In this document: one piece after another, positions 27,842-35,801 of the stretch
Layout: every line of letters begins with the position of its first letter
Position numbering within the stretch: position 1 is the stretch's first letter
Origin: Prevotella sp. E2-28
GTDB taxonomy: Bacteria > Bacteroidota > Bacteroidia > Bacteroidales > Bacteroidaceae
Length of the DNA stretch: 64,000 bases
Direction: 5' to 3'
Assembly (NCBI RefSeq): GCF_022024055.1
Contig: NZ_CP091788.1
Span: 3,038,001 to 3,102,000, forward strand
Translations under genes and position numbers: made by a program
The notes under the pieces: generated by a model
Told to the model about the DNA's origin: nothing
The model's input: only the letters and a program-made list of their open reading frames with translations
Database searches by the model: none

Positions 27842-27878
27842 AAACTAGCCTTTTATTGACAAACTTCACATTAAGCCT

Positions 27879-29453
27879 ATGAAGAAGATCTTTTCATTAT
27901 TTACATTGCTTTTAGCTCTCATCGAGACAGGTCTTATCTTCTCGTCTTGCGACAAGCCAAAAGATATTGATGGAGAACATCGTACCCACATAGCTATACA
28001 GAAGGAAAGTTACGGCCCGTGGAGCATCATGGACAAAGACGGAAAAATCGTAGTGAACGACGCTTACCCATCTGATGTCGCTATATCAGACGTGTACGAC
28101 GGTGTTTATTGGGTCAGGTATCCCGATTATAAATACGTACTTTACAGTGTAGATTCTCCCAACAAGCCCCTGTGCGACACATGTCTTGCTGCTACAGAAT
28201 TTGCTACTGGTAGAGCAATAGTAAGCATGAAAGGAAAGCCATTACAAGTCATCAACACGAAGGGAAAGGTTGTAGAAACCCTATCAGAAAACTATATCAA
28301 GGTGTCAGCATTCAATAGCGATGGTGTAGCTCGCTACGAATCGGAGTTCTTAGACATTACTGGAACTTTGGATCGTGATGGTGATGAAATAAAAGAACAA
28401 TTATTGTGTAAAATCCTGCCCAACAGCCTTGGCGATGGTGCCATGATTCTCAGTAATGGCGAGATTGTCGACTACGACGGTAATAAGCTAGGCTATATAG
28501 ATGTGAACGAGTACAAAATAGAATTTAAAGACGAAGTACGCTTCAGTGACGGTCTTTTGGGGCTACAGAAGAAAAACAGCAGAGAGTTTGCTTTTATTAA
28601 TAAGGAAGGTAAGGAGCAGTTCCTTCTTGACGGATATACGCTATGTTTCAAAGATGGCTATGCCGTTATCCAAGAATATTATGGTTCTAAGGTCTTTGAC
28701 AAAAAAGGAAATATTGTGATGGAAACGCACAATACCTATGACCGTATAGCTTACTTAGCTGAAGGCAAATTTCTCAAGGAGGAAGACGAAATGTACTCCA
28801 TTATCGATGCTCAAGGGAACGAAATCTCTAAGTTAGATAAAATGAATTACCTATACATATATGGGGTAACCTTACTAGGAACAGACCGTTTCCTGATAGG
28901 TCATCGCATCTATGATATGCAGGGTAAACTCATCAACGAAATCAAATATCATAGATTAAGTGAGTCACCATGCCCAAAAGAGCTGCGCTATGTCAATCCA
29001 ATAGGTATTGCTTCAACCTTTGCTTATAGTGTTGACAATCTGGATATGCATGTCGACATGGAGAATCTAATCAGTAGGCTTGACAAAAGAGCACGTCCAT
29101 ATATAGGAACACGCACTACGAGTCTAAATATTGACTCCCTTCTTTACGGTGCACTTTATAGCGAGAAATATGATTTTAGTGGTCCAATCTTCTACAGACA
29201 AGGACAGAGGCTCTTACTAACTGGCAGTCCCGTTACATGCTACACACAATCATTCCCATTGCCTTCCACCGTTGACGATTTGGAAGTGGTTAGTTGCATT
29301 GTATCTCAATTCACTGATCACTTTGGTTTTAAGGAAAATGAGGAAGGATGGCTCGTAAAGGAAGACCATGATAAGCATGTTAGGAAATATGTTAAAGTAT
29401 CTCCATCAATACTCATGAAGGTCATCTGTTATATGGAAAACCTTGAACAATAA
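27879..29453 (+). CDS. WG-repeat lipoprotein
   Basis: 524 residues. Lipoprotein Cys in LIFSSCDKPKDIDGE. Repeated strands of the WG type: GPWSIMDKDGKIVVND, LQVINTKGKVVETL, FAFINKEGKEQFLLDGYTLCFKDGYAVI, KVFDKKGNIVMET, YSIIDAQGNEISKL. Such repeats build beta-propeller-like or solenoid folds of unknown partner. The C-terminal ~130 residues are unrelated to known domains I can name. It lies between the two paralogous lipoproteins. Confidence 0.75.
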   Translation: MKKIFSLFTLLLALIETGLIFSSCDKPKDIDGEHRTHIAIQKESYGPWSIMDKDGKIVVNDAYPSDVAISDVYDGVYWVRYPDYKYVLYSVDSPNKPLCDTCLAATEFATGRAIVSMKGKPLQVINTKGKVVETLSENYIKVSAFNSDGVARYESEFLDITGTLDRDGDEIKEQLLCKILPNSLGDGAMILSNGEIVDYDGNKLGYIDVNEYKIEFKDEVRFSDGLLGLQKKNSREFAFINKEGKEQFLLDGYTLCFKDGYAVIQEYYGSKVFDKKGNIVMETHNTYDRIAYLAEGKFLKEEDEMYSIIDAQGNEISKLDKMNYLYIYGVTLLGTDRFLIGHRIYDMQGKLINEIKYHRLSESPCPKELRYVNPIGIASTFAYSVDNLDMHVDMENLISRLDKRARPYIGTRTTSLNIDSLLYGALYSEKYDFSGPIFYRQGQRLLLTGSPVTCYTQSFPLPSTVDDLEVVSCIVSQFTDHFGFKENEEGWLVKEDHDKHVRKYVKVSPSILMKVICYMENLEQ

Positions 29454-29481
29454 AACTATATTAATCTACAAAAAAGACATT

Positions 29482-30081
29482 ATGAAAAAGAACTTATTCT
29501 TAATTGCCATTACATCGATAGGCCTAATGGCATGTGGTGGGAAACAGCAGTCTGCAGAGAATCAAGAGGCTGCAACAGACACCTTGACTGTAGAAGAGCC
29601 TGTGGTTGAAGAAACCGTGAGCCCAGACTACGTGATGCTTAACCTAAAAGGTAAGGTGAAAAGCTACGAATTATCAGGAGCAGACTACTGTGACTTCGTT
29701 GGCGGTAAGGTTGAATTCAATGAGGAAGGTCTTATTGTAAAGGTAAATGGAGAAAAAGCTGATTTAGAACGAAACGACAAAGGTCAGATCACCAAATACA
29801 CCTGGGAAGTGCACCTAGAAGACCTGGAAGACGAATTCAATATATATTGCTACGACGAGAACGGTCAGGTAAAAAAAATTGAATATCATGGTAATTTTTG
29901 CGATTACGACCACACATTTGAAAGAGACGAAAATGGAAATGTTGTTAAGCGCATAAACAAGTCACCAACTGAAGGCAATTCAACAGACAAATACAAATAC
30001 ACAGAATTCGACGAACAAGGTAACTGGACGAAATGTACTTCGGATGGTAAAATAACTCGCAAAATCACATACTGGGAGTAA
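29482..30081 (+). CDS. Lipoprotein, paralogue of the one at 27197
   Basis: 199 residues from the ATG at 29482. Signal MKKNLFLIAITSIGLMACGG. Contains LNLKGKVKSYEL, then RHS-like segments VEFNEEGLIVKVNG, CYDENGQVKKIEYHG, FERDENGNVVKRIN, FDEQGNWTKCTSDG. Shares signal, layout and C-terminus with the 27197 gene: a local duplication separated by the WG-repeat gene. Confidence 0.7.
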   Translation: MKKNLFLIAITSIGLMACGGKQQSAENQEAATDTLTVEEPVVEETVSPDYVMLNLKGKVKSYELSGADYCDFVGGKVEFNEEGLIVKVNGEKADLERNDKGQITKYTWEVHLEDLEDEFNIYCYDENGQVKKIEYHGNFCDYDHTFERDENGNVVKRINKSPTEGNSTDKYKYTEFDEQGNWTKCTSDGKITRKITYWE

Positions 30082-30100
30082 TTCCTCAATTATATTTTTT

Positions 30101-30234
30101 GCAAATTTGCTGCCACACTGCCACAAATTTCCTGAAACGCCCTGTTTATGGGCAAAAATTGGTGGCAGCAAGGTGGCAGCATGTGGCAGTAAAATGCCAA
30201 ATCCCTTGTTTTTCCAATCAAAAACAGGGGATTT
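30101..30234. repeat. Two long inverted-repeat hairpins with TGGCAG iterations
   Basis: First: GCTGCCACACTGCCACAAAT type arm (30109-30130) matches in inverse the GTGGCAG-rich arm at 30156-30180, with a small GCCC/GGGC hairpin (30139-30142, 30150-30153) in the loop; a third TGTGGCAG follows at 30182. Second: 15-bp stem 30199-30213 with 30220-30234 (AAATCCCTTGTTTTT arm, one G-T pair). It lies downstream of the lipoprotein block and may end transcription, though no clear T run follows. Confidence 0.75.
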
Positions 30235-30261
30235 GTCGTATATAAACGCCATTAATCTTGC

Positions 30262-30352
30262 AGAAACCGTGCTTTAGAAACATTATCGGTTTCTCCTAAG
30301 GAAACCATCGTTTTCCTCCAAGGAAAACAACGTTTTCCGCCCAAGAAAACGC
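30262..30352. repeat. Dyad array with 22-24-bp spacing
   Basis: GAAA(A)C half-sites at 30277, 30301, 30323 and 30345 (spacing 24, 22, 22), each paired with a GTTT(T)C half-site across a short CTCCAAG-type centre, e.g. GTTTTCCTCCAAGGAAAAC. Together with 30101-30234 this fills the gene-free 30082-30449 stretch. Confidence 0.7.
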
Positions 30353-30449
30353 ACTTTTGAAGCATTCTCGTCATCGGAGAACAATGAGATAATGCTGTGA
30401 ATAAGCTTACTTTTTTGTGCTTTTATTTGGTTCTTTAGATAAAAGAAGT

Positions 30450-30457
30450 TACCTTTG
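30450..30457 (+). promoter_or_regulatory. Promoter -7 box for prmC
   Basis: TACCTTTG with TTG at 30427-30429 and 20 nt spacing; 26 nt before the ATG. Confidence 0.82.
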
Positions 30458-30483
30458 CGAGCCAAAACAAAGGCATACAACCG

Positions 30484-31335
30484 ATGAGCTACGAAACACT
30501 CTGGCACAGACTGACAACGATTTACGAAGCGGACGAGGCGAAAGCTATCGTGCGCTTGGTGCTTGACGTACATTTCGGTCTCTCGTGGACAGATATCATT
30601 TGCGGTAAAGTGGAGAGTCTTTCTGACAACGAAAAGCAAGAACTGGAGGTTATTGCACAGAGACTGGAAACTGGTGAACCTGTACAATATGTGCTGGGGG
30701 AAGCAGAGTTTGGCGGAAGAACCTTTCATGTAGAGCCTGGCGTACTGATTCCCAGGCCAGAGACCTACGAACTATGCCACTGGGTTTTGGAGGAAGGTGG
30801 AAAGAGGAAAGTGAAAGGAGATTACAACATTCTCGACATCGGCACAGGAAGCGGATGCATTGCCTGCACATTAGCTGCTGAGATTCCAAACGCAAAGGTC
30901 ACAGCATGGGATATCTCTGACGATGCCCTGCGCATAGCCTCTAAGAACGCTAAACGTACCAATGTTCACGTGTCGTTTGAGAAAGTTGATGTTTTGTCCC
31001 CTTCACTCTTCACCCTTCACCCTTCACCAGCCACCATCATCGTCAGCAACCCGCCTTATATATGTAATAAGGAACGCGAAACGATGGAGCGTAATGTGCT
31101 GGAGCACGAACCCGATCTGGCTCTTTTCGTACCTGATAACAATCCGTTGTTGTTCTATCGTGCCATTGCCCGCTATGCGGCAAAAGCATTAAAGCCTGAA
31201 GGTATGCTCTTCTTTGAGATTAATCCGCTGTACGTGAACGAGATGCTGCAGATGCTCAGCGAAGAGGGTTTTTCACAGACAGAGGTCAAGCAAGACCAGT
31301 TCGGCAAACAAAGATTCACGAAATCATGTTTATAA
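30484..31335 (+). CDS. prmC: Release-factor glutamine methyltransferase PrmC
   Basis: 283 residues. Methylates the Gln of the GGQ loop in RF1/RF2 using SAM. N-terminal helical domain, then the SAM fold with ILDIGTGSGCIA and the substrate motif VSNPPYI. The segment SPSLFTLHPSPA just before IIVSNPPY is encoded by a perfect-period 7-bp repeat (31001-31028). Overlaps recX, so translation is likely coupled. Confidence 0.95.
   Translation: MSYETLWHRLTTIYEADEAKAIVRLVLDVHFGLSWTDIICGKVESLSDNEKQELEVIAQRLETGEPVQYVLGEAEFGGRTFHVEPGVLIPRPETYELCHWVLEEGGKRKVKGDYNILDIGTGSGCIACTLAAEIPNAKVTAWDISDDALRIASKNAKRTNVHVSFEKVDVLSPSLFTLHPSPATIIVSNPPYICNKERETMERNVLEHEPDLALFVPDNNPLLFYRAIARYAAKALKPEGMLFFEINPLYVNEMLQMLSEEGFSQTEVKQDQFGKQRFTKSCL
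31001..31028 (+). repeat. 7-bp tandem repeat inside prmC
   Basis: CTTCACT followed by three exact CTTCACC units. It is translated as part of the loop preceding the catalytic NPPY strand. Confidence 0.85.
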
Positions 31336-31814
31336 AAAAAGAAATGACGGGCAAGCAAGCCTACCAGAAACTCACGGATCTCTGCGCCCGCAGTGAACAT
31401 TGTCAGCAGGAGATGATAGAAAAGATGAGGCAATGGGGCGTTAGCGAGGAAGAGCAGGCAGAAGTGATGGAGCGCTTGATTGATGAACGATACATTGATG
31501 ACGAGCGCTTTGCCCGTGCATTTATCTATGATAAGATACGCTACAACAAATGGGGACGCCGAAAGGTGGAACAGGCGCTTTGGATGAAACGTATTGATGA
31601 TAGCATCAGTAAACCATTGCTCGACGACGTAGATGATGAGGAATACCTCAGCATTCTACGCCCCCTATTAAAGCAGAAGCGCAAAAGCACCAAGGCCAAC
31701 AGCGAATACGAACTGACCATGAAGCTCATTAAGTTTGCCATGAGTCGCGGTTTTACGATGGATATCATCAAACAATGTATAGAGGTAGAAGATGAGGACG
31801 AGTTTCTGGACTAG
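31326..31814 (+). CDS. recX: RecX family regulator of RecA
   Basis: 162 residues from the ATG at 31326; the ATG at 31344 (MTGKQAYQKL) is an equally good start. RecX proteins bind RecA filaments and damp recombination. Typical three-helix repeats: AYQKLTDLCARSEHCQQEMIEKMRQWG, ERLIDERYIDDERFARAFIYDKIRYNKWGRRKVEQAL. Overlaps both neighbours, so it is part of one operon from prmC to the ComF-like gene. Confidence 0.9.
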   Translation: MFIKKEMTGKQAYQKLTDLCARSEHCQQEMIEKMRQWGVSEEEQAEVMERLIDERYIDDERFARAFIYDKIRYNKWGRRKVEQALWMKRIDDSISKPLLDDVDDEEYLSILRPLLKQKRKSTKANSEYELTMKLIKFAMSRGFTMDIIKQCIEVEDEDEFLD

Positions 31815-32493
31815 TCTGTTTGATTTGATTGTGCCTCGCAGGTGTGCTATTTGCAGCAACAGACTGTCGCCCGAAGAATCACTACTTTGTGCTGATTGCG
31901 AGGCTGAGTTGGAAAAGACGCCCTTTCACGAATCACCTTACGACAACCCCATGGCACGCCTGTTTTGGGGGCAGTTTCCTATCGAGAAAGCATCTGCATG
32001 GTTTTATTATCGACCACATTCCGATCCCAGCAAAATGATTTACGACCTGAAATATCACGGACAGTCATTGCTAGGTGAGGATATCGGCGAGCAACTGGCC
32101 CTAAGACACCTGCCTACAGGATTCTTTAATGACATAGATGCCATTGTACCCATCCCCATCACATGTAAACGCCAAAGAGAAAGAGGCTATAACCAGAGTA
32201 TGCAGGTGGCACGCGGCATCTGTCAGGTCACCCATTTACCCATCTTCGACAAGGTTATCAAGCGCCAGCATTTCTCAGAAAGTCAGACGCACCAAAGCAG
32301 CACGTGGGAACGGCGCGAGAATGTTCGCGACGCATTTCAGTTGATTGATGCCGACAAAATCAAGGGTAAGCACCTGCTAATTATTGATGACATCGTGACC
32401 ACAGGTGCCACCGTTATCGCATGCGGACAGGAACTGGCCAAGGCCGAAGGCGTCAAGCTAAGCGTCCTCTCCATCGGTTATACAAAAGAGTAA
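31792..32493 (+). CDS. ComF-family phosphoribosyltransferase-like protein
   Basis: 233 residues. N-terminal zinc-binding cysteines (RRCAICSNRLSPEESLLCADCE) and a type I PRTase fold with LLIIDDIVTTGATV, the PRPP-binding motif, near the C-terminus; RERGYNQS is the family hallmark. ComF-family proteins are linked to DNA uptake in some bacteria; here the role is uncertain. Overlaps recX by 23 nt. Confidence 0.9.
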   Translation: MRTSFWTSLFDLIVPRRCAICSNRLSPEESLLCADCEAELEKTPFHESPYDNPMARLFWGQFPIEKASAWFYYRPHSDPSKMIYDLKYHGQSLLGEDIGEQLALRHLPTGFFNDIDAIVPIPITCKRQRERGYNQSMQVARGICQVTHLPIFDKVIKRQHFSESQTHQSSTWERRENVRDAFQLIDADKIKGKHLLIIDDIVTTGATVIACGQELAKAEGVKLSVLSIGYTKE

Positions 32494-32526
32494 ACAAACT
32501 GAAAATTGAAGAGCGGTAGCAAATTT

Positions 32527-32554
32527 TTCACTCTTCACTCTTCACTCTTCACTT
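32527..32554 (+). repeat. 7-bp tandem repeat upstream of pyrE
   Basis: TTCACTC three times and TTCACTT once, just upstream of the pyrE -7 box. It occupies the place of the -33 region. Confidence 0.85.
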
Positions 32555-32562
32555 TTTTTTCT

Positions 32563-32570
32563 TACCTTTG
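32563..32570 (+). promoter_or_regulatory. Promoter -7 box for pyrE
   Basis: TACCTTTG, 23 nt before the ATG at 32594. The -33 region is made of repeat sequence and lacks a TTG. Confidence 0.72.
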
Positions 32571-32593
32571 CACGCAAAAATCAACATAACGTT

Positions 32594-33223
32594 ATGGATA
32601 TCAAGAAACAATTCGCACAGAAACTGATGGATATCAAGGCCATCAAGCTGCAACCCAACGAACCTTTTACATGGGCCAGCGGTTGGAAATCACCTATTTA
32701 TACTGACAACCGCAAGACACTGGGTCACCCCAGCCTGCGTTCGTTTGTAAAACTGGAACTCTGTCATGTCATTCAGGAGAACTTCCCTGAGGCTGATGCG
32801 GTAGCTGGTGTTGCCACAGGTGCCATCGCACAAGGTGCGCTGGTAGCTGAGGAACTGGGTCTGCCCTACTGCTATGTTCGTCCGAAGCCGAAAGATCACG
32901 GCATGGGTAACCAAGTGGAAGGTGAGATCAAAAAGGGCTCAAAGGTTATCGTGGTAGAGGATCTGATCTCTACTGGTGGTAGCTCTTTGAAGGCCGTAGC
33001 TGCTCTGCGCGAATATGGTGTAGAGGTTATCGGTATGGTAGCTTCGTTCACATACGGTTTCCCTGTAGCTGAAGAGGCTTTCCGCGAGGCAGGTGTAAAG
33101 CTCATCACCCTGAGCGACTACAATGCTGTTGTGGAGCAGGCTGCCGAGACCGGTTATATCAAGGAAGAAGAAAAGGCCGTACTGGCTGAATGGAGAAAGG
33201 ATCCCAGTGTGTGGGGCGTATAA
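32594..33223 (+). CDS. pyrE: Orotate phosphoribosyltransferase
   Basis: 209 residues. Makes OMP from orotate and PRPP in pyrimidine synthesis. PRPP motif VIVVEDLISTGGSSLKAV and the catalytic loop RPKPKDHGMGN are intact. Followed after 9 nt by the SRPBCC gene. Confidence 0.96.
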   Translation: MDIKKQFAQKLMDIKAIKLQPNEPFTWASGWKSPIYTDNRKTLGHPSLRSFVKLELCHVIQENFPEADAVAGVATGAIAQGALVAEELGLPYCYVRPKPKDHGMGNQVEGEIKKGSKVIVVEDLISTGGSSLKAVAALREYGVEVIGMVASFTYGFPVAEEAFREAGVKLITLSDYNAVVEQAAETGYIKEEEKAVLAEWRKDPSVWGV

Positions 33224-33232
33224 GGATGGACT

Positions 33233-33646
33233 ATGAAGAAATTCGAAAGTAGCATCAAGCAGGTGCCATATTCACAGGAAGCCGTCTATCGTAACATCAG
33301 CGACCTGAGTAATCTGGAGCGTGTACGCGACCGTATCCCTGAAGATAAACTGAAGGAGTTCTCCTTCGACCAGGACTCTGTAACGATTAGTGTAGACCCT
33401 GTTGGTCAGATTACTTTGAAGATTGTGGAGCGTGAAGAGCCTAAGTGCGTGAAGTTCGAGACCACACAGTCACCTATGCCTTTTAACCTCTGGATTCAGG
33501 TGCTCCCTGTCAACGAGACCACATCAAAGATGAAGGTCACAGTAAAGGCCGACATTCCCTTCATGCTGGCAGCTATGGTAAGCGGTCCTATTCAGGATGG
33601 TGTGGAGAAGATTGCCGATGCACTGGCGCAGGTTCCTTATGTTTAA
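33233..33646 (+). CDS. SRPBCC (START-like) family protein
   Basis: 137 residues. The pattern of an N-terminal strand-helix (KQVPYSQEAVYRNISDLSNLERVRDRIP), antiparallel strands and a long C-terminal helix (GPIQDGVEKIADALAQVPY) fits the SRPBCC ligand-binding fold. Ligand unknown. Between pyrE and argH, probably co-transcribed. Confidence 0.75.
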   Translation: MKKFESSIKQVPYSQEAVYRNISDLSNLERVRDRIPEDKLKEFSFDQDSVTISVDPVGQITLKIVEREEPKCVKFETTQSPMPFNLWIQVLPVNETTSKMKVTVKADIPFMLAAMVSGPIQDGVEKIADALAQVPYV

Positions 33647-33651
33647 TCAGG

Positions 33652-33683
33652 CGTGATAACCATATCACGTTATCACGATATAA
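33652..33683 (+). repeat. 8-bp tandem repeat upstream of argH
   Basis: Units CGTGATAA, CCATATCA, CGTTATCA, CGATATAA with an exact 8-bp period, filling the gap before argH. The longer frame from the GTG at 33653 reads through it and is rejected. Confidence 0.75.
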
Positions 33684-33694
33684 TGACAAAAAAG

Positions 33695-35035
33695 ATGGCA
33701 CAAAAACTTTGGGAAAAAGACTTCGAGATAAACAGTGAAATAGAGCGCTTCACTGTAGGACGAGACCGCGAGATGGACATCTATCTGGCACCGTATGATG
33801 TGCTGGGCTCAATGGCACATATCACTATGCTCGAAAGTATCGGACTGCTGGGCAAGGACGAGTTGCCCGTGTTGCTGAAGGAGTTGAAAAACATCTACGA
33901 GCAGACTCAACGTGGCGAGTTCGTCATTGAAGACGGCATCGAGGATGTACACTCACAGGTGGAACTGATGCTCACCCGCAAACTGGGCGACATGGGTAAG
34001 AAGATTCACTCTGGCCGTTCACGCAACGATCAGGTATTGGTTGACCTAAAGCTTTTCACCCGCCATCAACTGCAGCTGGTTGCCGAGGCTGTGAAGGATC
34101 TCTTCGACCAGCTCATCGCCAAGAGTAATCAGTATAAGAACGTGCTGATGCCTGGCTACACACATCTGCAGGTGGCTATGCCAAGTTCATTCGGCTTGTG
34201 GTTTGGTGCCTATGCCGAGAGTCTGGCTGACGACATGCTTTTCCTTCAGGCTGCTTATAAGATGACCAACCGCAACCCCTTAGGTTCTGCTGCAGGATAT
34301 GGCTCATCATTCCCCTTGAATCGCCAGATGACCACTGACCTTTTGGGCTTTGACTCAATGGACTATAACGTGGTGTATGCACAGATGGGCCGCGGCAAGA
34401 TGGAGCGCAACGTGGGCTTTGCCATCGCCACCATTGCTGGCACTATGGCAAAACTGGCTTTCGATGCCTGCATGTTCAACTGTCAGAACTTTGGTTTCGT
34501 AAAACTTCCCAAGGAATGCACCACGGGTTCTAGCATTATGCCGCACAAGAAGAACCCCGACGTCTTCGAGCTTATCCGTTCAAAGTCGAATAAGTTGCAG
34601 AGTCTGCCCCAACAGATTACGCTGATGATAAACAACCTGCCCGTGGGCTATTTCCGCGACCTGCAGATTATCAAAGAGGTATTCCTGCCTGCTTTCGACG
34701 AACTGCTCGACTGCTTGCGCATGACGGCCTATATCATCAATCGCATTGAGGTAAACGATCATATCCTGGATGACCCACGCTACGACCCGATGTTCTCAGT
34801 AGAAGAGGTAAACCGCCTCGCAGCAGAAGGTATGCCTTTCCGCGATGCTTATAAGAAGGTGGGCCTCGATATTGAAGCAGGTAAGTTTACACCCAACAAG
34901 GATATTCATCACACTCATGAAGGTTCTATCGGTAATCTGATGAACGACCAGATTGCAGAGTTGATGCAACAAACACTCAACGGATTCGGATTCGACCGTG
35001 TAGAAAAGGCTGAAGCAAAACTTTTGAAGAAGTAA
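33695..35035 (+). CDS. argH: Argininosuccinate lyase
   Basis: 446 residues from the ATG at 33695 (MAQKLWEKDF); the ATG at 33683 (MTKKMAQ) is possible. Splits argininosuccinate into arginine and fumarate. Signature GSSIMPHKKNPDVFE is intact, as is HSGRSRNDQV. The N-terminal LWEKDFEINSEIERFTVGRDREMD fits the family start. Confidence 0.95.
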   Translation: MAQKLWEKDFEINSEIERFTVGRDREMDIYLAPYDVLGSMAHITMLESIGLLGKDELPVLLKELKNIYEQTQRGEFVIEDGIEDVHSQVELMLTRKLGDMGKKIHSGRSRNDQVLVDLKLFTRHQLQLVAEAVKDLFDQLIAKSNQYKNVLMPGYTHLQVAMPSSFGLWFGAYAESLADDMLFLQAAYKMTNRNPLGSAAGYGSSFPLNRQMTTDLLGFDSMDYNVVYAQMGRGKMERNVGFAIATIAGTMAKLAFDACMFNCQNFGFVKLPKECTTGSSIMPHKKNPDVFELIRSKSNKLQSLPQQITLMINNLPVGYFRDLQIIKEVFLPAFDELLDCLRMTAYIINRIEVNDHILDDPRYDPMFSVEEVNRLAAEGMPFRDAYKKVGLDIEAGKFTPNKDIHHTHEGSIGNLMNDQIAELMQQTLNGFGFDRVEKAEAKLLKK

Positions 35036-35051
35036 AAGTAAAGAGGGAAAA

Positions 35052-35609
35052 GTGAAGAAATTGCTACCGCTATTACTTCTGTTGTTTAGTGCCTGTGAGG
35101 TGGACAACCAATACAGTTCGACTTACTGCAACTTTGTCTTTCAGGCTTCACTCTACCCCACAAGCGCGCTGACCAATGCTGTAGCAGGATCTGGAGGAAA
35201 CTTCTGCATTGTAAAAGCCGAACTAGAAAAAGGTGTCTATCACCTGAAACTGACGCCTAATCAGGGAACTTTTGCTAGTAGCGATTTGGACCTAACCATG
35301 AACACAGCTATTGGCAATGAACACATCAACTACAATGCAATGGGCAAGAAACGTGGGCTCATCATTGGGCGAACCTATAGTGGCGTGCTCTGTGCCTATG
35401 ATTTACAATGTCCCAACTGTGATTTCAACTACGAATTGAAATGGGCTGAAAGCCCGCAAGAGCTCAGATGCGACAAATGCAAACGGGTTTACAGTATCTA
35501 TAGCGAATACAGTACTGTGAAAAGCGGTGACAAAGGTCGAGCATTAGAACAATACAAACGGGTAACATATAATCAAGACAGAGGTCTTCTTTATGTGCAG
35601 AACCCTTGA
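35052..35609 (+). CDS. Lipoprotein with a degenerate Rieske-like CxxC pair
   Basis: 185 residues from a GTG at 35052, 16 nt after argH. Lipoprotein Cys in LLLFSACEVDNQ. The C-terminal half has CAYDLQCPNCDF and, 20 residues on, LRCDKCKRVYSIYSE. The placing recalls a Rieske domain, but the two ligand His are replaced by Cys, giving two CxxC pairs that would bind zinc or a rubredoxin-like iron rather than a 2Fe-2S Rieske cluster. Function unknown. Confidence 0.65.
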   Translation: MKKLLPLLLLLFSACEVDNQYSSTYCNFVFQASLYPTSALTNAVAGSGGNFCIVKAELEKGVYHLKLTPNQGTFASSDLDLTMNTAIGNEHINYNAMGKKRGLIIGRTYSGVLCAYDLQCPNCDFNYELKWAESPQELRCDKCKRVYSIYSEYSTVKSGDKGRALEQYKRVTYNQDRGLLYVQNP

Positions 35610-35648
35610 AAAAATGTTTAAAAATTTGGTTATTTCAATAAATAACAG

Positions 35649-35656
35649 TACCTTTG
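35649..35656 (+). promoter_or_regulatory. Promoter -7 box for tRNA-Leu
   Basis: TACCTTTG with TTTG at 35625-35628 and 20 nt spacing, 36 nt before the tRNA. Confidence 0.82.
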
Positions 35657-35692
35657 CATCGGTTTTTCAAAGACTAACACAAAATAATGGCT

Positions 35693-35777
35693 GCCGCGAT
35701 GGTGGAATGGTAGACACGAGGGACTTAAAATCCCTTGACCAGAAATGGTTGTGCGGGTTCGAGTCCCGCTCGCGGCA
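35693..35777 (+). tRNA. tRNA-Leu (anticodon TAA)
   Basis: 85 nt class II tRNA: acceptor GCCGCGA/TCGCGGC, anticodon stem with loop CTTAAAA (anticodon TAA), a long variable arm (TGACCAGAAATGGTTG), T-arm GCGGG-TTCGAGT-CCCGC, discriminator A at 35777. CCA not encoded. Confidence 0.96.
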
Positions 35778-35801
35778 CTTCCTTAAAAACTTTTTGAAAT
35801 A

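Noticed and set aside
24570..30449. Integrated mobile element with its own recombinase
   Set aside because: No integrase, transposase, relaxase or phage gene is present; only repeats and cargo-like genes, so it is kept as a variable-region hypothesis.
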